The notes beneath the pieces were generated by a model that did no database searches, had not been told where the DNA came from, and saw only the letters and a program-made list of their open reading frames with translations. The position numbers and the translations under genes are program-made. Below, piece after piece: positions 1-10,363 of a stretch of DNA of 64,000 nt. Source of the DNA: Variovorax sp. PBL-E5 (GTDB lineage: Bacteria > Pseudomonadota > Gammaproteobacteria > Burkholderiales > Burkholderiaceae_C); assembly GCF_901827185.1 (NCBI RefSeq), contig NZ_LR594671.1, positions 3,782,001 through 3,846,000 of the forward strand. Direction: 5' to 3'. Position 1 is the first letter of the stretch. Each line of letters opens with the position of its first letter.

Positions 1-922
1 CGTCCTCGATGATCACGAAGTCCTGCAGCTCGGCCTTGCGCAGCAGCCACTGGCGGCGCTCGAGGCTCAGCGTGGCGGTGGTCGGGCTCTGGTGCGAGGG
101 CGTGACGAACAGATAGTCGGCGGCCGGCAGCGCATCGACCACCAGGCCCTCCTCGTCGACGTCGATCTCGACCCACTTGGGCTTGCGCAGCGCGAAGCTG
201 TTGCGCGCATGCGGATGGCCGGGCTCTTCCAGCCCGACACGGGTGTTCTCGTCGAACAGCGCATCGGCCAGCAGGTAGCAGGCATGCTGCGCGCCGAGGG
301 TGACGAGGATCTCTTCCTTGAGCGCGAACACGCCGCGCTTGGGCAGGAGGCGCGTGCGGATCTGCTCGATGAGGTCGGGCACGTCGTCGGTCTCGAAGTC
401 GGGCGTCCAGTGCGGCAGCTGCGAGCGCGCGAGGCTGCGCGCGCAGCATTCGCGGAAGTCCTCGGTGGGGAAAAGCTGCGGATCGTAGGTGCCGTAGACG
501 AAGGGATAGGGATAGTCGCGCCAGCGCTCGGGCTTGGACAGCGTGGGCCGATCGAGCAGCGAGCGCCGCACGCGCGCCGACCAGTCCGGCGGCAGGCCCG
601 ACTGGCCGCTGCGGCCCACCAGCGGCTCGGCCAGCGCGGCCGACAGCGGCCGCGCATTGGCCGCCACGAACACGCCGCTGCGCGGGCGCGCTTCGAGAAA
701 GCCTTCGTCCATCAGCTGCAGGTAGGCGGAGGTCACGGTATTGCGGCTCAGGCCGAGCAGCGCCGCGAGTTCGCGCGACGAAGGCAGCGGCGCACCGGAG
801 GTCAGGCGGTCTTCGAGGATGGCCTGGACCACCGCGGCGCGCAGGCGGCCCTGCAGCGGCAGGCCGGGTTGGTCGGGCAGCGCGAAGAGCTGGGCCCATT
901 GGGTCGATCGCGGATTCGGCAT
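1..922 (-). CDS. MocR/PdxR-type transcriptional regulator (partial)
   Basis: A GntR-type winged helix fused to an aminotransferase-like domain; the family uses PLP or a related ligand to control amine, amino-acid or vitamin B6 genes. The start is the ATG at 922-920. The HTH lies at about residues 25-85 and contains PSSRELAALLGLSRNTV followed by EARPRSGVFVA; the aminotransferase fold begins near residue 110 (PHWTPDFETDDVPDLIEQIR). The frame is open to base 1, so the C-terminal part with the PLP-binding lysine is outside the window. It diverges from the NTF2/oxidoreductase/ABC run starting at 1041 and is its likely regulator. Family certain; target inferred from position. Confidence 0.9.
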   Translation of the reverse strand, partial: MPNPRSTQWAQLFALPDQPGLPLQGRLRAAVVQAILEDRLTSGAPLPSSRELAALLGLSRNTVTSAYLQLMDEGFLEARPRSGVFVAANARPLSAALAEPLVGRSGQSGLPPDWSARVRRSLLDRPTLSKPERWRDYPYPFVYGTYDPQLFPTEDFRECCARSLARSQLPHWTPDFETDDVPDLIEQIRTRLLPKRGVFALKEEILVTLGAQHACYLLADALFDENTRVGLEEPGHPHARNSFALRKPKWVEIDVDEEGLVVDALPAADYLFVTPSHQSPTTATLSLERRQWLLRKAELQDFVIIED

Positions 923-940
923 GGTGCGGGAAGTTTAGAA

Positions 941-957
941 CCAGTCGGGGCCACTGG
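941..957. promoter_or_regulatory. Inverted repeat in MocR divergent promoter region
   Basis: CCAGT, seven bases, ACTGG: a perfect 5-bp dyad in the 118-bp gap between the MocR start and the GTG of the NTF2-like gene. Intergenic dyads or direct repeats are usual MocR binding sites, so this is a candidate operator. Binding is inferred from position only. Confidence 0.4.
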
Positions 958-1040
958 CTCGGTCGAATCCCCGCATCTGGCCCTACCGCTCCACGCGACG
1001 GCTCCCTACCCTTGACCCCATTCATCTGAGGAGTTTCCGC

Positions 1041-1445
1041 GTGACCGCATCCACCACCGCCCCCGTGACCACCGCCACCCTGGCCGCCTTCAGCGACGCC
1101 TGGAACCGCCACGACATCGACGCGCTGATGAGCTTCATGAGCGAGGACTGCGTGTTCCAGACCGCCGGCGGCGCCGAGGCCTGCGGCGCGCGGATCACCG
1201 GCACCGCCGCCGTGCGCCGCGCCTTCGCCGCCGCCTGGGAAGCCGTGCCCGATGCGCAATGGCGCAACGGCCAGCACTTCGTTCACGGCGACTTCGGCAC
1301 CTCGCAGTGGACCTTCACCGGCACCGCCGCGGACGGCAGCCGCATCGAGACCGACGGCATCGACGTCTTCACCTTCAAGGACGGCAAGATCCAGCTCAAG
1401 AACGTGTTCCGCAAGGCACGCCCCAACCTGCCCGCCGCCAAGTAG
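1041..1445 (+). CDS. NTF2-like / SnoaL-fold small protein
   Basis: A 134-residue single-domain protein of the NTF2-like superfamily. It has the typical N-terminal helix (FSDAWNRHDIDALMSFMSED), a conserved core tryptophan (SQWTFTGT) and the final strand DGIDVFTFKDGKIQLKNVF. Such proteins act as small isomerases, hydrolases or ligand-binding subunits; the sequence does not show the substrate. Start is GTG at 1041 with a GAGGAG ribosome site at 1028-1033. It is the first gene of the run that continues with an FAD oxidoreductase 18 bp downstream, so it probably serves the same catabolic route. Confidence 0.8.
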   Translation: MTASTTAPVTTATLAAFSDAWNRHDIDALMSFMSEDCVFQTAGGAEACGARITGTAAVRRAFAAAWEAVPDAQWRNGQHFVHGDFGTSQWTFTGTAADGSRIETDGIDVFTFKDGKIQLKNVFRKARPNLPAAK

Positions 1446-1463
1446 TCCATTCCGGGAGCGTTC

Positions 1464-2906
1464 ATGACCACGACCGGCACCGCGCAGTTCGCCAGCGGAC
1501 CCGCCTCGCCCGCGCGCAAGCCCTACGACCCGCGCTACGACCCGCTGGTGGCGCCCGACCCCGGCGCCGGACGCGCCTACGCGCCCACCTGGTGGGTGGC
1601 CAGCGCCGGCGCGCCGCCGGAAGACGACGGCCCGGTGATGCGCGACATCGATGTCGACGTGGCCATCATCGGCTCGGGCGCGACCGGCATGTCGACCGCG
1701 CTCTACCTCGCGCAGGAGCACGGCATCGCCGCGACGGTGCTGGAGGCCAACCAGGCCTCCTGGGGCTGCTCCAGCCGCAGCGGCGGCCAGGGCCAGAACG
1801 CGAGCGGGCGCCTCAAGCGCTCGCAGTGGATCGCGCGCTGGGGCATCGACGTCGCGCGCCGGCTCGATGCCGAGATCCGCGGCGGCTTCGAGAACTTCAG
1901 GCACCTGACGACACAGATCGATTGCGACGCCTACGACGGCGGCCACCTCTTCCTTGCGCACCGGCCCGAGAAGCTCGCGGGCCTGGAGAGCGAAGCGCGC
2001 GTGATGCGCGAGCAGTTCGGCTACGACACGCGCATGCTCACGGCCGAGGAAGTGCGGCGCGAGTACTGCGACGAGCGCGAAACCGCCGGCGCGATGCTCG
2101 AGGCCGAAGGCGTGGGCATCCATCCGCTGAAGTTCACCTTCGGCCTGATGCGAAAGGCGCGCGCGCTCGGCGTGAAGGTCCATACCTCGAGCCCGGTGCA
2201 GGGCTGGCAGACCATCGACGGCGTGCACCACCTGCGCACGCCTGGCGGCACGGTGCGCGCCAGGCGCGTGGCGGTATGCACCGGCGGCTACACGGGCCAG
2301 GGACTCAATCCGCTGCTGCGCAACCGGATCATGCCGATCCTCTCGAACTCGGTGGTGACGCGGCCGCTGACCGATGCGGAACTGGAGGCGACCAACTTCA
2401 GGTCGCTCACCTTCCTCACCGACACGCGCACGCTGCGCTTCTACTATCGCCTCCTCAAGGGCAACCGGCTGCAGCTGGGCAGCCGCAGTTCGGTCAGCGG
2501 CGCCGATGCGGAAGACCCGGTGCACCTGAAGCTGCTCACCGATGCCATCGCGCGCAAGTTCCCGCCGCTGGCCGGCATTCCGATCGAGTACTCGTGGTGG
2601 GGCTGGGTCGACGTGAGCCACGACATGATGCCGCGCATCACCCAGCCCGATGCGGGCAAGAAGATCTGGTATGCGGTCGGCTACGGCGGCAATGGCGTGT
2701 CGTTCTCGACCTGGGCCGGCAAGCGGCTGGCCGAGCGCGTGGCCGGCAAGGACAGCGGCCGCGAAGTGTTCGAGCTGCCGATCTACAAGTCGCCGCTGCC
2801 CTTCCCGAACGTGCTGGGCCTGGTCGAGTCGCCGGCCTTCGCGCCCTTCCGCCGCATCGGCCAGCGCATGCTCTACAAGTGGTACTGGCTGCGCGACGAG
2901 AAATAG
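1464..2906 (+). CDS. FAD-dependent amine oxidoreductase, PuuB/OrdL-like
   Basis: A 480-residue DAO-family flavoprotein resembling gamma-glutamylputrescine oxidase. The dinucleotide-binding motif IIGSGATG is at about residues 69-75, followed by the acidic end of strand 2 (VLEANQ) and SSRSGGQGQNASGR, the family's conserved flavin-contacting stretch. The C-terminal half has the DAO signature region WWGWVDVSHDMMPRI and YGGNGVSFSTWAGK. It probably oxidises a secondary or primary amine, releasing aldehyde and ammonia; the exact amine is unknown. It sits between the NTF2-like gene and a peptide ABC importer, which suggests its substrate enters through that importer. Confidence 0.88.
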   Translation: MTTTGTAQFASGPASPARKPYDPRYDPLVAPDPGAGRAYAPTWWVASAGAPPEDDGPVMRDIDVDVAIIGSGATGMSTALYLAQEHGIAATVLEANQASWGCSSRSGGQGQNASGRLKRSQWIARWGIDVARRLDAEIRGGFENFRHLTTQIDCDAYDGGHLFLAHRPEKLAGLESEARVMREQFGYDTRMLTAEEVRREYCDERETAGAMLEAEGVGIHPLKFTFGLMRKARALGVKVHTSSPVQGWQTIDGVHHLRTPGGTVRARRVAVCTGGYTGQGLNPLLRNRIMPILSNSVVTRPLTDAELEATNFRSLTFLTDTRTLRFYYRLLKGNRLQLGSRSSVSGADAEDPVHLKLLTDAIARKFPPLAGIPIEYSWWGWVDVSHDMMPRITQPDAGKKIWYAVGYGGNGVSFSTWAGKRLAERVAGKDSGREVFELPIYKSPLPFPNVLGLVESPAFAPFRRIGQRMLYKWYWLRDEK

Positions 2907-3100
2907 GCGTCGGCGCACCGGGCTCGCGCATCCGCGCGGCCAACGCATTGCTGTGGTGCACAACAGGACAAACCCGCGATTTCTGGCCCTGCGGGTCGCG
3001 TGGACGTGGCTCTTCGCCGGCATCGATGGAACGAATATCTTCGACCTCGCGGCCGTTATGGTCGATCATCTTTGCCGAAGAACTTCACGAGGTGTCCGTC

Positions 3101-4699
3101 ATGTCGCATTTCCATCCCACCCGCCGCACCGCCGTGCTCTCGTCGGTCGCACTGATGGCTTCGGGCTCGCTGCTGCCGCTGGGCGCACTGGCGCAGCAAG
3201 CCAAGCGCGGCGGCACGCTGGTCATCGGCAGCACGCAGACGGCCCGGCACCTGAACGGCGCCGTGCAGTCGGGCGTCGCCACCGCCGTGCCCTCGACGCA
3301 GATCTTCGCGAGCCCGCTGCGCTTCGACGACAAGTGGAACCCGCAGCCCTATCTCGCCGAATCGTGGAAGCTGGCCGAGGACGGCAAGTCGCTCACGCTC
3401 AACCTGCGCCATGACGCCCTGTTCCACGACGGCAAGCCGGTCACCTCGGCCGACGTCGCCTTCACCGTCATGGCGATCAAGGCCAACCACCCGTTCCAGA
3501 CCATGATGGGTCCGGTCGAGAAGGTCGACACGCCCGATCCCTACACCGCCATCATCCGCATGAGCACGCCGCACCCGGCGATCGTGCTGGCCATGTCGCC
3601 GGCGCTGTGCCCGATCCTGCCCAAGCACATCTACGGCGACGGCCAGGACCTGAAGAACCACCCGCGCAACAGCACCGACGTGATCGGCTCCGGCCCGTTC
3701 CGCGTGACCGAGTTCAATCCCTCGCAGCGCATCGTGATGGAGCGCTTCGACAAGTTCTTCCTGCCCGGCAAGCCTTACCTCGACAAGATCGTCATCAACA
3801 TGGCGCCCGACATCGCCACGCTGGTGCTGAGCCTGGAGCGCGACGAGATCCAGATGATTCCTTTCGTCACCGCGGCGACCGACCTGCGCCGGCTGCAGTC
3901 CAATCCGCAGATCGCGCTCACGGCCAAGGGCTACGAAGGCATCGGCGCGCTCAACTGGCTGGCCTTCAACACCGCGAAGAAGCCGCTGTCGGACGTGCGC
4001 GTGCGCAAGGCGATCGCCACCGCGGTCGACAAGAACTTCATCGTCAAGGCGCTGATGGGCGGCTTCGCCACCGTGTCGGACGGCCCGATCGTGGCCAGCA
4101 GCCCCTTCGCGACCACCGACCTGGTGCGCTATCCCTACGACCTCAAGAAGGCGGCCCAGATGCTCGACGACGCCGGCTACAAGGCCGGCGCCGGCGGCGA
4201 GCGCTTCAAGCTCACCGTCGACTACCTGCCGGGCGGCGACGACCAGCAGAAGACCGTGGCCGAGTACCTGCGCGGCCAGCTCAAGAAAGTCGGCATCACG
4301 GTCGAGGTGCGCGCCTCGGCCGACTTCCCGGCCTGGGCCAAGCGCATGGCGACCCATGACTTCGACATGTCGATGGACGCGGTGTTCAACTGGGGCGATC
4401 CGGTGATCGGCGTGGCGCGCACCTACCTGTCGACCAACATCAAGCCGATCGTCTGGACCAACACGCAGTCGTACAACAACCCGAAGGTGGACGAGCTGCT
4501 CAACACCGCCGGCGGCTTGGTCGATCCGACCCAGCGCAAGGCCTATTACGCGACCTTCCAGAAGATCGTGACCGACGAGCTGCCGATCCTGTTCATCAAC
4601 CAGATCCCGTACCACACGGCCACCGTCAAGAAGGTTGCGAACGTGCCCACCACCATCTGGGGGCCGATGTCGCCCTTCGACGAGGTCTACTTCAAGTAG
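3101..4699 (+). CDS. Dipeptide/oligopeptide-type ABC substrate-binding protein
   Basis: A 532-residue SBP_bac_5 (DppA/OppA) protein for the periplasm. The N-terminus has a twin-arginine-like signal (TRRTAVLSSVALMASG) with likely cleavage after ALA near residue 29. The mature part opens with RGGTLVIGSTQTARHLNG and has the typical family blocks SWKLAEDGKSLTLNLR and FHDGKPVTSADVAFT. The ATG at 3101 is chosen because the signal peptide begins there, although the frame is open far upstream. It starts an unbroken importer set (two permeases, two ATPases). Peptides, modified amino acids or N-acyl amines are possible ligands; specificity cannot be read from the sequence. Confidence 0.93.
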   Translation: MSHFHPTRRTAVLSSVALMASGSLLPLGALAQQAKRGGTLVIGSTQTARHLNGAVQSGVATAVPSTQIFASPLRFDDKWNPQPYLAESWKLAEDGKSLTLNLRHDALFHDGKPVTSADVAFTVMAIKANHPFQTMMGPVEKVDTPDPYTAIIRMSTPHPAIVLAMSPALCPILPKHIYGDGQDLKNHPRNSTDVIGSGPFRVTEFNPSQRIVMERFDKFFLPGKPYLDKIVINMAPDIATLVLSLERDEIQMIPFVTAATDLRRLQSNPQIALTAKGYEGIGALNWLAFNTAKKPLSDVRVRKAIATAVDKNFIVKALMGGFATVSDGPIVASSPFATTDLVRYPYDLKKAAQMLDDAGYKAGAGGERFKLTVDYLPGGDDQQKTVAEYLRGQLKKVGITVEVRASADFPAWAKRMATHDFDMSMDAVFNWGDPVIGVARTYLSTNIKPIVWTNTQSYNNPKVDELLNTAGGLVDPTQRKAYYATFQKIVTDELPILFINQIPYHTATVKKVANVPTTIWGPMSPFDEVYFK

Positions 4700-4705
4700 C
4701 CGCCC

Positions 4706-5680
4706 ATGAATCTCGCGCGTCAATTGTTTTTCCGCGTGCTCCAGGGCGTGGCCCTGGTGCTCGCGGTGGTGGTCCTCAATTTCGTGCTGGTGCACGCCGC
4801 ACCGGGCGACCCGGTGGAAACCATCGCCGGCGCCAGCGGCGGCATGAGCCCCGAGCTGCGCACGCAGCTGCGCGCGCAGTACGGGCTGGACAAGCCGCTG
4901 CCCGTGCAGCTCGCGGTCTACCTCGGCAAGGTGGTGCGCGGCGACCTCGGCTACTCGTACTTCTTCAACCTGCCCGTGAGCTCGATGATCGCCGAGCGCG
5001 TGCCCGCCACGCTGCTGCTGGTGCTGAGCTCGGTGCTGATGGCCTTCGTGGTCGGCACCACGCTCGGCGTGCTGTCGGCGCGCAAGCCCAACGGGCTGCT
5101 GTCGCAGTGCATCACGGTGCTGAGCATGATCGGCTTCGCCGCGCCGGTGTTCTGGATGGGCATCATGCTGATCATCCTGTTCGCCTCGCTGATCCCGATC
5201 CTGCCGGTGTCGGGCATGCGCGCGGCCGATGCGAGCGGCGGCGGCGTGATGGACATGCTGGACGTGCTGCAGCATCTGGTGCTGCCGATGGTGACGCTGG
5301 GCCTGGTCTACCTTGCGCAGTACAGCCGCCTCGCGCGCTCGTCGATGCTCGACGTGCTGGGCGCCGACTTCATCCGCACCGCGCGCGCCAAGGGCCTGGC
5401 CGATCGCGTGGTGCTCTACAAGCACGCGCTGCGCAACGCGCTGCTGCCGGTCGTGACCGTGCTCGGGCTGCAGTTCGGCAACGTGCTGGCGGGCGCGATC
5501 CTGGTCGAGACGGTGTTCAACTGGCCCGGCCTCGGACGCCTGGCCTTCGACTCGGTGCTGCGCCGCGACTACCCGACCATCCTCGGCGTGCTGCTGTTTT
5601 CCTCGGTGGTGGTGATCGTGATGAACCTGCTCACCGATGTGTGCTACCGCCTGATCGACCCACGGATCAAAACCTCATGA
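4706..5680 (+). CDS. DppB-type ABC permease
   Basis: A 324-residue inner-membrane permease, first of the two in the dipeptide-type importer. It has the DppB N-terminal helix (LFFRVLQGVALVLAVVVLNF), the periplasmic stretch APGDPVETIAG, and the cytoplasmic EAA loop near residues 225-245 (FIRTARAKGLADRVVLYKHA) that docks to the ATPases. Six membrane segments are expected. It begins 6 bp after the binding-protein stop and its own stop overlaps the next start in ATGA. Confidence 0.94.
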   Translation: MNLARQLFFRVLQGVALVLAVVVLNFVLVHAAPGDPVETIAGASGGMSPELRTQLRAQYGLDKPLPVQLAVYLGKVVRGDLGYSYFFNLPVSSMIAERVPATLLLVLSSVLMAFVVGTTLGVLSARKPNGLLSQCITVLSMIGFAAPVFWMGIMLIILFASLIPILPVSGMRAADASGGGVMDMLDVLQHLVLPMVTLGLVYLAQYSRLARSSMLDVLGADFIRTARAKGLADRVVLYKHALRNALLPVVTVLGLQFGNVLAGAILVETVFNWPGLGRLAFDSVLRRDYPTILGVLLFSSVVVIVMNLLTDVCYRLIDPRIKTS

Positions 5681-6572
5681 GCTCCCCCGCGATCACTTCG
5701 CCCACCGCCAAGCCTCGCGCCGTACCCAAGGTCGAGCACCCGACCGTCGAGGCGATGCGCATGTTCGTGCGCAACCCTTCGGCGATTGCCGGCATGGTGA
5801 TGCTGCTCATCGTGCTGGCGGTTGCCATCGCCGGCCCGTGGGTCTATCCGGCCGACCCCTTCGAGATCAAGGCCGCGCCGCTCACGCCGCCCTTCACCGA
5901 GGACGCCTGGCTCGGCAGCGACTACCTCGGCCGCGACGTGCTGACCACGCTGATCTACGGCGGCCGCGCGACCCTGCTGGTGGGCGCCGTGGCGGCGCTG
6001 CTGTCGGTCGCGATCGGCATCACGCTCGGCGCCTTCGCGGGCTACTACGGCGGCAAGGTCGACGCCATCCTGATGAAGATCACCGAGTTCTTCCAGGTGC
6101 TGCCGGCGCTGCTGTTCGCGATGGTGGTGGTGACCCTGTTCTCGCCGACGCTGCTCACCGTCACGATCGCGATCGGCATCGTCAGCTGGACCGGCACGGC
6201 CCGGCTCACGCGCGCCGAGTTCCTGAAGTACCGCGGGCTGGAATTCGTGCGCGCGGAGCGCGCCATCGGCGCGCGCGACGCCCGCATCATCTGGAAGGTG
6301 ATCCTGCCCAACGCGCTGCCGCCGCTGGTGGTGTCGGCCACGCTGGCGGTCGGCGTGTCGATCCTGTTCGAGGCCGGCCTGTCCTTCCTCGGCCTCGGCG
6401 ATCCCAACCAGATGAGCTGGGGCCTGATGATCGGATCGAGCCGCCAGTACGTGCTGTCGTGCTGGTGGGCGGTGGCCTTTCCGGGCGCGGCGATCTTCGT
6501 CACCGTGCTCGCGGTGAGCCTGATCGGCGATGGGCTCAACGATGCCCTCAACCCGAAACTGAGGGAGCGTTG

Positions 6573-6573
<1 letters not shown>
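5677..6573 (+). CDS. DppC-type ABC permease
   Basis: A 298-residue second permease of the importer. The start ATG at 5677 overlaps the upstream stop (ATGA), indicating translational coupling. After a cytoplasmic N-terminus comes the family block RNPSAIAGMVMLLIVLAVAI, then HxGTDxxGRD-like LGSDYLGRDVLTTLIYGG and the EAA loop YRGLEFVRAERAIGARDARI. The C-terminus SLIGDGLNDALNPKLRER is typical of DppC/OppC. Confidence 0.94.
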
Positions 6574-7618
<1,045 letters not shown>

Positions 7619-7622
<4 letters not shown>

Positions 7623-8647
7623 TGCCGGTCACCACCGACACGCTGCTGTCCGTCAGCGATCTGCAAGTCCACTTCCCGCGCAAGACCGGCTGGGGCAAGC
7701 CCGCCGAGGTGGTGAAGGCGGTGGACGGCGTCTCCTTCGACATCCGGCGCGGCAGCACGCTCGCGCTGGTCGGCGAATCGGGCTCGGGCAAGACCACCAC
7801 GGCGCTGGCGGTGATGCGCCTCGCGCCGTTCACCGCCGGCCGCATGCAGCTCGGCGACACCGACCTCGGCGCGCTGCAGGGCGAGGCGCTGCGCCAGGCG
7901 CGCACGCGCATGCAGATCATCTTCCAGGATCCGTTCTCCTCGCTGAACCCGCGCGAACGCGCGGGCGCCGCGGTGCGCGCGCCGCTCGACCTGATGAAGG
8001 TCGGCACGCCGGCCGAGCGCACGCGCCGCGTGGCCGAACTGTTCGAGCAGGTCGGCCTCCGGCCGGAACAGCAGCACCTGTTCCCGCACCAGTTCTCGGG
8101 CGGTCAGCGCCAGCGCATCAACATCGCGCGCGCGCTCGCCACCAATCCGGAACTGGTGGTGTGCGACGAGCCGGTCTCGGCGCTCGACATCGCGATCCGC
8201 GCGCAGATCCTCAACCTGCTGGCGCGCCTGCAGCGCGAACTCGGACTGACCTACCTCTTCATCTCGCACGACATGGCGGTGGTGGAGCACATCTGCGATG
8301 ACATCGCGGTGATGTACCTCGGCCAGATCGTCGAGCGCGCGCCGCGCCGCGCCTTCTTCGCGCAGCCGCTGCATCCCTACAGCGTCGCGCTGATGTCGGC
8401 GGTGCCGACGGTCGGCGGCGGGCGCCGCCGCGCGGCGCAGCGCATCAAGCTCACGGGCGATCCGCCGAGCCCCATCGATCCGCCCGCGGGCTGCCGCTTC
8501 GCCGGCCGCTGCCCGGTCGCCGAGCCGGCCTGCGCGGCCGAGTTGCCACCGCTGCGCGAAGCCGCGCCCGGCCACTGGGTGCGCTGCCGCCGTGTCGACC
8601 TCGTCGATGGCATGCCGCGCCCTCCCCTGCGGATGCCCGAGGCCTGA
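7619..8647 (+). CDS. DppF-type ABC ATP-binding protein
   Basis: A 342-residue second ATPase of the importer. Motifs: Walker A GESGSGKTTT, FQDPFSSLNPRER, signature FSGGQRQRINIARALA, Walker B VVCDEPVSALD, switch ISHDMAVVEH, and the C-terminal cysteine-containing extension GCRFAGRCPVAEPAC. The reading begins ATGATG at 7619; either methionine is possible, the second (7622) having the better distance from the upstream GGAG. The overlap with the preceding stop indicates coupling. Confidence 0.94.
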
Positions 8648-8687
8648 GGCCTTGTTCTCCGCCTTCCTTTCTTCTTTCGATATCGCC

Positions 8688-10358
8688 ATGAGTTCCACCA
8701 CCGTCTACCCCGCCCGCAAGATCATCACGATGAACCCGATGCAGGAGACCGCGACGCACGTCGCGGTGCGCGACGGACGCGTGCTGTCGGTCGGCACGCT
8801 GGCCGACATGCAGGCCTGGGGCGCCTTCGAGCTCGACACGCGCTTCGCCGACAAGGTGCTGATGCCCGGCCTGGTCGAGGGCCACTGCCATCTGAAGGAA
8901 GGCAGCATGTGGGACTGGGCGTACCTCGGCTGGTTCGACCGGCGCGATCCGCAGGGCAAGGTGTGGAGCGGCCTGCGCTCGATGGACGCGGTGGTCGCGC
9001 GGCTCACCGAGGTCGCCGCGCAGATGGATGCCGAAGGCCGGCCCGCCACCGAGCCGCTGATCGCCTGGGGCTTCGATCCGATCTACTTCGGCGGCGAGCG
9101 CATGACGGTCGCGCACATCGATCGCGCCAGCGTCACGCGCCCGATCGTGATCAGCCATGCCAACGGCCACCTGATGAACGTCAACAGCGCGATGCTGCGG
9201 CTGGCCGGGATCACGCGCGACAACGAGGTCGAAGGCGTGGTCAAGTTTGCCGGCGGCGCGGCGGACGGCGAACCCACCGGCGAGTTGCAGGAGCCGGCCG
9301 CGATGTTCCTGGTGCTGCGCAAGATCGGCAACGCCGGGCTGCTGGCGCCGATGACCGAAGCCGGCGTGCGCTCCTTCGGCCGCCTCGCCTGCCTGCAGGG
9401 CGTGACGACGGCGACCGACCTGGTCAACGCGCTGACCGAAGTCGATTGCGGCGTGCTCGAGACGGTCACGCAGGACGAGGGTTTCAGCGTGCGCATCCTG
9501 CCCGCGTTCAAGGCCTTCCATGGCTCGCATGCCGCGGCGCTGGGTGCCGAGCACGTGCGGGGCCTGATGCCGCGCAACACCGACCGGCTGCGCTACGGGC
9601 TGGTCAAGATGATGCTCGACGGTTCGATCCAGGGCTTCTCGGCGCGCTTGCGCTGGCCCGGGCATTTCAACGGCGCGCCCAACGGCATCTGGGTCACCGC
9701 GCCGGCGCAGTACGAGACCGACTTCGAGACCTACCACCGCGCCGGTCTCACCATCCACACGCACACCAATGGCGACGAGGCCAGCGAGGCGGCGATCGAC
9801 GCCATCGAGCGCGTGCTGGCGCGCGCACCGCGCGCCGACCATCGCCACACGCTGCAGCACGCCCAGATGATCGATGCGCCGCTGTTCCACCGCATGGCCG
9901 CACTCGGCCTGTGCGCCAACCTCTTCACCAATCACATCTGGTACTGGGGCGACCAGCACTACGAGATGACGATGGGCCCCGACCGCGCGAACCGGATCAA
10001 TGCCTGCGGCAGCGCGCTCGCCGCCGGCGTGCCGCTGGCGATCCATTCGGATGCGCCGGTCACGCCGCTCGGGCCGCTGTTCACCGCGTGGTGCGCGGTC
10101 AACCGCGTCACGCCCAAGGGCCGCGTGCTGGGCGAAGCCGAACGCCTCAGCGTGCCGCAGGCGCTGCGCGCGATCACGCTCGGCGCGGCCTGGACGCTGA
10201 AGCTCGACCACGAGATCGGCAGCATCGAATGCGGCAAGCGCGCCGACTTCTGCGTGCTCGAGGACGACCCGCTCGCGATGGACCCGGCCAAGCTGAAGGA
10301 GGCGCGCGTCTGGGGCACCGTGCTGTCGGGGCGCGTCTTCGAGGCGCGCCGGGGCTGA
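8688..10358 (+). CDS. Metal-dependent amidohydrolase, AepA/YtcJ family
   Basis: A 556-residue amidohydrolase-superfamily enzyme. Metal-site motifs are visible: the HxH of LVEGHCHLKEG near residue 67, HTHTNGDEAS, HTLQHAQMIDAP and the aspartate in AIHSDAPVTPLGP. The C-terminus has the usual beta-sandwich segment (IGSIECGKRADFCVLEDDP). Family members hydrolyse amide or carbamoyl bonds and are poorly characterised. I chose ATG 8688 over an upstream in-frame ATG inside the ATPase gene because homology begins with TVYPARKIITMNP. The importer upstream and the CobW GTPase 5 bp downstream suggest that imported amides are hydrolysed by a metal enzyme served by a dedicated chaperone. Confidence 0.9.
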   Translation: MSSTTVYPARKIITMNPMQETATHVAVRDGRVLSVGTLADMQAWGAFELDTRFADKVLMPGLVEGHCHLKEGSMWDWAYLGWFDRRDPQGKVWSGLRSMDAVVARLTEVAAQMDAEGRPATEPLIAWGFDPIYFGGERMTVAHIDRASVTRPIVISHANGHLMNVNSAMLRLAGITRDNEVEGVVKFAGGAADGEPTGELQEPAAMFLVLRKIGNAGLLAPMTEAGVRSFGRLACLQGVTTATDLVNALTEVDCGVLETVTQDEGFSVRILPAFKAFHGSHAAALGAEHVRGLMPRNTDRLRYGLVKMMLDGSIQGFSARLRWPGHFNGAPNGIWVTAPAQYETDFETYHRAGLTIHTHTNGDEASEAAIDAIERVLARAPRADHRHTLQHAQMIDAPLFHRMAALGLCANLFTNHIWYWGDQHYEMTMGPDRANRINACGSALAAGVPLAIHSDAPVTPLGPLFTAWCAVNRVTPKGRVLGEAERLSVPQALRAITLGAAWTLKLDHEIGSIECGKRADFCVLEDDPLAMDPAKLKEARVWGTVLSGRVFEARRG

Positions 10359-10363
10359 GCGGC

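Noticed and set aside
3056..5425. A 789-codon minus-strand open frame
   Set aside because: Antisense to the dipeptide binding protein and permease genes; His/Arg-rich with no recognisable motif.
8592..8687. Upstream in-frame ATG for the amidohydrolase
   Set aside because: The extra residues overlap the ATPase gene and family similarity begins at the ATG at 8688.
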